Below, piece by piece: positions 5,914 to 5,979 of a stretch of DNA of 5,979 nucleotides. The notes beneath the pieces were generated by a model, which was given only the letters and a program-made list of their open reading frames with translations, had not been told where the DNA came from and made no database searches. The stretch covers positions 1-5,979 of the forward strand of contig CAJTOI010000051.1 of NCBI GenBank assembly GCA_910577925.1, in the 5' to 3' direction. The position numbers and the translations under genes were made by a program. Position 1 is the first letter of the stretch. Each line of letters starts with the position of its first letter. The stretch is from an uncultured Roseburia sp. Lineage in GTDB: Bacteria > Bacillota > Clostridia > Lachnospirales > Lachnospiraceae.

Positions 5914-5979
5914 TCATATGATTGATTCCATACAGAAAAAACGCAGTTTGAAATCGTGATCCCCGGGAAGCCTGATTTT
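5914..5979 (-). CDS. Possible 3' end of an upstream gene (21 codons plus stop)
   Basis: On the minus strand one frame enters from the right edge and ends at TGA 5916-5914, reading KIRLPGDHDFKLRFFCMESII. It would stop 35 nt before the tail tube start, a normal spacing for a tail operon. All three minus frames are open at this edge, so the choice is weak. By gene order a tail terminator, sheath or similar structural protein would be expected, but nothing identifies it. Confidence 0.25.
   Translation of the reverse strand, partial: KIRLPGDHDFKLRFFCMESII

Noticed and set aside
1..5979. CRISPR array, tRNA genes, transposase genes
   Set aside because: No regularly spaced repeats, no cloverleaf with T-arm consensus, and no transposase or recombinase frame were seen on either strand.

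Overview
The window is a piece of a phage or prophage tail module. It is read from right to left (minus strand) and is broken in the middle by an unusual insertion. Moderate GC, strong Shine-Dalgarno sites and a TP901-type tape measure protein fit a phage or prophage of a Firmicutes host, most likely a gut Clostridia/Lachnospiraceae-like bacterium. The host is inferred from style and recalled family resemblance, not from a search.

Layout, following minus-strand transcription. 5979-5914 may hold the last codons of an upstream gene. 5878-5147 encodes a tail tube/major tail protein candidate of 243 aa. A perfect 10-bp terminator-like hairpin (5081-5106) lies in the short gap after it. 5021-3690 encodes the N-terminal part of a tail tape measure protein with a clear TP901 core. 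From 3893 the tape measure sequence stops looking like a tape measure and enters about 500 nt of DNA (3899-3401) that folds, on the minus strand, into a dense series of hairpins including a GNRA tetraloop. Next comes an AT-richer gene on the opposite strand (2692-3348, plus) for a small membrane-anchored protein of unknown function. It has its own near-consensus extended -10 promoter, overlapped by a 24-bp palindrome that looks like an operator. From 2573 to the left edge the tape measure protein resumes on the minus strand in the same codon frame for at least 857 codons. This second part has no visible ribosome binding site and runs off the window.

The tail tube and tape measure genes form the ordinary late structural cassette: the tube protein polymerises around the tape measure, which sets tail length. 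No tail assembly chaperone genes fit between them, which is unusual. The interesting part is 2574-3899: a large structured RNA element plus an inverted, separately regulated cargo gene inside the tape measure gene. Three readings are open. It may be a self-splicing or otherwise removed intron-like element. It may be a stand-alone HEARO/omegaRNA-like element from an IscB/IS200-IS605-type mobile element that lacks its nuclease. Or it may be an insertion that has simply killed the tape measure gene in a decaying prophage. I could not find the diagnostic core of a group I or group II intron, so the RNA family is left open.
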